Part shown: positions 60,839 through 64,000 of the stretch, piece by piece
Position numbering within the stretch: the first letter of the stretch is position 1
Layout: every line of letters begins with the position of its first letter
From: Bactericera cockerelli
Taxonomy: Eukaryota > Arthropoda > Insecta > Hemiptera > Triozidae
Direction of reading: 5' to 3'
DNA length: 64,000 nucleotides
Assembly (NCBI GenBank): GCA_024516035.1
Contig: CM044959.1
Location: forward strand, 17,860,025 to 17,924,024
Translations under genes and position numbers: made by a program
Notes under the pieces: generated by a model
The model's database searches: none
What the model saw: the letters and a program-made list of their open reading frames with translations, nothing else
Told to the model about the DNA's origin: nothing

Positions 60839-62339
60839 ATGTAATTGTGAGAAGTTGCTAATATATTATAGTTATACATGGTTTCACATTTTATATTTTA
60901 GACTGTTCATTTGTGCAATTTTATCGCTAGTGAACATTTATCAAAACATGTCTAATGGTGTTTAGGAGGAATTAAATTATTAAATATAGACGACCATAAA
61001 CCAATTTTTACACCGAGTTTGAAAATGATTCAGGATAAAAAAAATGAAGTTGATAACAAACATTTTAAATAGAATAATTATAAGATAAATTAAAACTTCT
61101 AACCCATTGTTATCAATAAATAAGAATAAAATAATAACAATATCTGAGATCGGTCTACCCAAAATATTGAAGCCATAGTATGAAATATTGTTACATATGG
61201 TACCGATTCTTTACTCTTAATAAGTATCTTGCTATTTATGTAATCAGGTAATTAGATTGAGTATTAAGCAATACTTAATACTATACCGTCAGCGTCAGCA
61301 TAAAATACAAAATAATACTACAGTTCCTTTTGACCGACATCGACAGTTGAAAATTATAAGAATACCTTTGTAATATAATCATTGATAGTATCAATTTAGC
61401 CAATATGTTACGAGAAAGTTAGGGTTTAAGTAACCAGAAATAAACAATTGGTCTGAGGGAGCACATGGAGAACCCATTCTTTAAACCAGTGACAAATCAC
61501 GGAAATTATGTAGAAAAAAAATTGCACGAAATTATTTTGCTAGAAAAAAACTTGAGCTGAATTGCCATTGTAGTTTTTGGTTGAACACAAACGTGATGAT
61601 CTGAAAATTCTAAAGGTAAGCAGACAGAAAATATTTACCTACCCTTAAGATGTTGACATAAAAAGTTATGTCACATCGTGTGTCGATGACAGTGCCGAGC
61701 ATATTCCAGTGTCCGCCACTGCGGTATCTATTTGATTATAATAAAAAGCTCTAAACTTTGGTATTCAAATAAAGTCGAGATAAGAAGTCTAGCTAGATGT
61801 AATTAATTAAATATTATTAATTAAGAAAATAGTTTCTTGTTGCTTGTTCTCTGTGAACGTGATGTGGATTGCTACATTTTGTTTTTATTTTGTTATCCTC
61901 AGTATGTGAACTCTGTCGTTCAGGTAGGTACGTACATATAAGCCAAGAATTAAAAGCTATAATGAATCTTTCCGCGAGGACTCCCTTAGTTACAGGTAGA
62001 CCCTGTCGTATACTGAGTCTAAAGAGTGGTTGCAATTATAGAAAAAAAAATCCAAGAAAAATTCCTTGACACCTTAAGACAGATTTTTTTCAGAAATTTA
62101 TAGTGTACAATAAATTATTATTGATCTTGAGTGGACACTTAACTTGAAATCGCCACAGCAAATAGACACTGAATAATCCTTTGTCACAATATCGGTTTAT
62201 TAGTTAGTACTTTGTCTTACAATCCATGCATTCCAGCAACAAAAAAAAGGACCGATCGACAAATTCCACTACCTTCATACAATTCATACATGTACATAGC
62301 TAATTTAAGGTATCATAATGTAAATTATTCAACTGAGTA
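60839..62339. other. non-coding stretch
   Basis: Short ORFs only. 'gtgtccgccactg' at 61709-61721 looks like a lone hAT-type end but has no partner. Confidence 0.5.
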
Positions 62340-62589
62340 TATCGCCGCTGCAAACACAAACTGTCGTATCTGCAAATTTTCAGGAAGCGCACATAGTGGT
62401 TTGAAACTTCCTTTTTCACGTCACGAACTGTCGTATTTGTATCTCAACTCCTTCCCGAAGTATTCAAGTTTTAAGATTAGTCGTATGTGAGTTTCAAAGA
62501 TTCTCAGCAAGCACGAACCACTATGCGCGCTTCTTAACTGAAAATGGCAAAATTTGCAGATACGACAGTTTGCGTTTGCAGCGGCGATA
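62340..62589. mobile_element. 250-bp foldback MITE
   Basis: The left arm (62340-62401) and right arm (62516-62589) are inverted copies: 'tatcgccgctgcaaac', 'caaactgtcgtatctgcaaa' and 'gcatagtggtt' pair throughout, with a 10-base gap in the left arm. Inner sequence 'tttgaaact' and 'agtttcaaa' extends the pairing. Both ends are flanked by TA. No transposase is present. The ORFs at 62212-62490 and 62570-62824 cross it by chance. Confidence 0.85.
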
Positions 62590-64000
62590 TATACTGTATG
62601 TACCTTCGTATTGTAGTTATTTCTCTAGGCCTCCGTATTGTAAGCCTTCTGAAATTGCTGGGAGTCCTTTTGAGTGTTCTGAGATAGAAAGCACGCCGGA
62701 CAGTGACAGGCAATTTGTTCAGGACAGTTCAGCAGGCGAAGGACTTTGTCCTGTCTGTACAAATGAGCTGGTGTGGTCTCTACGAAACCTTCCTCAGCCT
62801 TGTCTGAGTCTAACATATTTATAAAAGATCCTGCCACTAGTTGACCTGAGATTTCCAGGTCCAGGATATTTATTTCTATTGGTTTTCAAAAGCTGTTTCT
62901 GCTGGGATGCTCAAGTCTATTGTTACCATAGTAATGTGTTTGACATGAGAGTAATTGAACTGCACAATAGAGACGCTACAGACAATTATGGATATTTTAT
63001 TTACCAGGAAAAGACATCTCGGTATGTGTCATCAGAGAGCTGTAATGCCTGTAATAGGTAATTACGTAGTTTATTCTTTACGTAATGCACAATTGCACAT
63101 TCTTTACCTCTGTCAACTTTCCCAGGTCTTTCATGATAACTGACACCCTAACGATCTCTGTACTTCGTGTCATCATTATCATTATTAGTTTTTATGGTTT
63201 CCAAGTGTGATTTTAAATTCCGACTGTGAAGTTTCGCCGTTTTTGTAACCTCTTTCAAATATCCATTGAATGTTTAATAGCTCTAATAGAAGATAATGAA
63301 CCCAATCAATTAATCCACAGTAAATTCGTAAACAACGAGTGAGTATCTTCTAACTATGTTATCCTTATATGTACCATAATGTATGAGCAGAGATAAATAA
63401 TACCACACTGTTTTATGTATCTCTGTGGTGATAATCTATAGGTATTTACTACCTATAACTCATGGCTTGAGCTTTATGTCTGTAATTATGTTAACTTTCT
63501 TGGCGTTGATTGTTCCTATGATCATGCTGTGATGTTTACAATGCTCTTGACATTCGTCCCATTGTTTCTAACAATGACATATCATTGAGAGTTCAGATGG
63601 TATTATCATGTTATGAGAGCTGAGGTCTATGCTATTCTACTCGTACGAATGGAAGGTGTATTGAGAAGAATGAGAAGTCTATTAGATAAAGTTCAACTGG
63701 CGCAAGGTGTTTTTCAAATCGACTATAGATGGTATTCATTTTATTTACATTCAAATGCCACATTTTTTTCTACGTACGTTAAACCCGAGTCATCGGCATA
63801 AAATTGATGCAATAATATTGTGATGCCAGATGCCAGTGATAGCAAAATTAGCAAAGGTTGAAATACACAAAGAGAATTCCTGAGTAGCCCTGAGTTTGGC
63901 TCTCTGAAATGTTAAAGCTCGTCCTAATTGTATGAGAGACCATTGAATTTTACGATCTCAGGTGCCCAGCTGTAATTAGTATCTTGATCTATATAATATT
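62590..64000. other. non-coding stretch to window end
   Basis: Short ORFs on both strands without domains. I see nothing else. Confidence 0.5.

Noticed and set aside
61709..61721. 'gtgtccgccactg', resembling the right end of a hAT element.
   Set aside because: I found no facing left end with a matching 8-bp duplication in the window.

Overview
The window looks like non-coding, repeat-dense DNA from a large arthropod nuclear genome. The evidence is AT-rich sequence with abundant 'taggtacctac'-type intergenic words, tRNA- and 5S-derived SINEs, TA-flanked foldback elements, an 8-bp-TSD transposon, and no bacterial gene architecture. An insect, possibly a hemipteran, is my guess, but nothing here fixes the species. 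No conserved host gene, no genuine tRNA or rRNA gene and no convincing exon chain could be recognised. The only coding-like ORF I partly trust is a 119-codon ORF at 60479-60838, whose C-terminal half resembles a domain found in mobile-element proteins. A 125-codon unidentified ORF lies inside a hAT-like element.

Layout. 1-9650 is AT-rich DNA with a LINE-type 3' tail, a complete 5S-rRNA-derived SINE (1819-2105, with target-site duplication), a 22-bp perfect hairpin, several short tandem arrays (75 bp x2, 32 bp x3.6, 82 bp x7) and tRNA-SINE copies. 9652-10535 is an 884-bp foldback element with about 379-bp inverted arms. 10536-21180 is mostly featureless apart from a 3' fragment of the 5S-SINE family, a second tRNA-SINE family and a dispersed repeat near 18.6-19.2 kb. 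21181-23360 and 32105-44163 are not credible as natural sequence: nearly every base sits in an inflated homopolymer run, and I read them as unpolished or corrupt consensus. Between and after them, 23361-32104 holds an inverted-repeat element (24208-24696) and a LINE tail.

44164-64000 is the richest part. It holds a 687-bp TA-flanked element with CAGGGTG/CACCCTG ends and internal copies of the same motif (44361-45047), three related MITE copies, a 2114-bp hAT-like transposon with a perfect 8-bp target duplication and subterminal GTGAAGAC motifs (48397-50510), many copies of one tRNA-derived SINE family (two with clean target duplications), a 41-bp tandem array, a 191-bp tandem duplication that carries a SINE, and a 250-bp foldback MITE (62340-62589).

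The window is best seen as layered mobile-element insertions. The SINEs depend on LINE machinery in trans, and LINE 3' tails are present here although no intact reverse transcriptase is. The foldbacks and MITEs depend on transposases encoded elsewhere. The most distinctive items are the 5S-headed SINE with an intact closing helix, the hAT-like element carrying an unidentified ORF, and the set of near-perfect short-loop hairpins.
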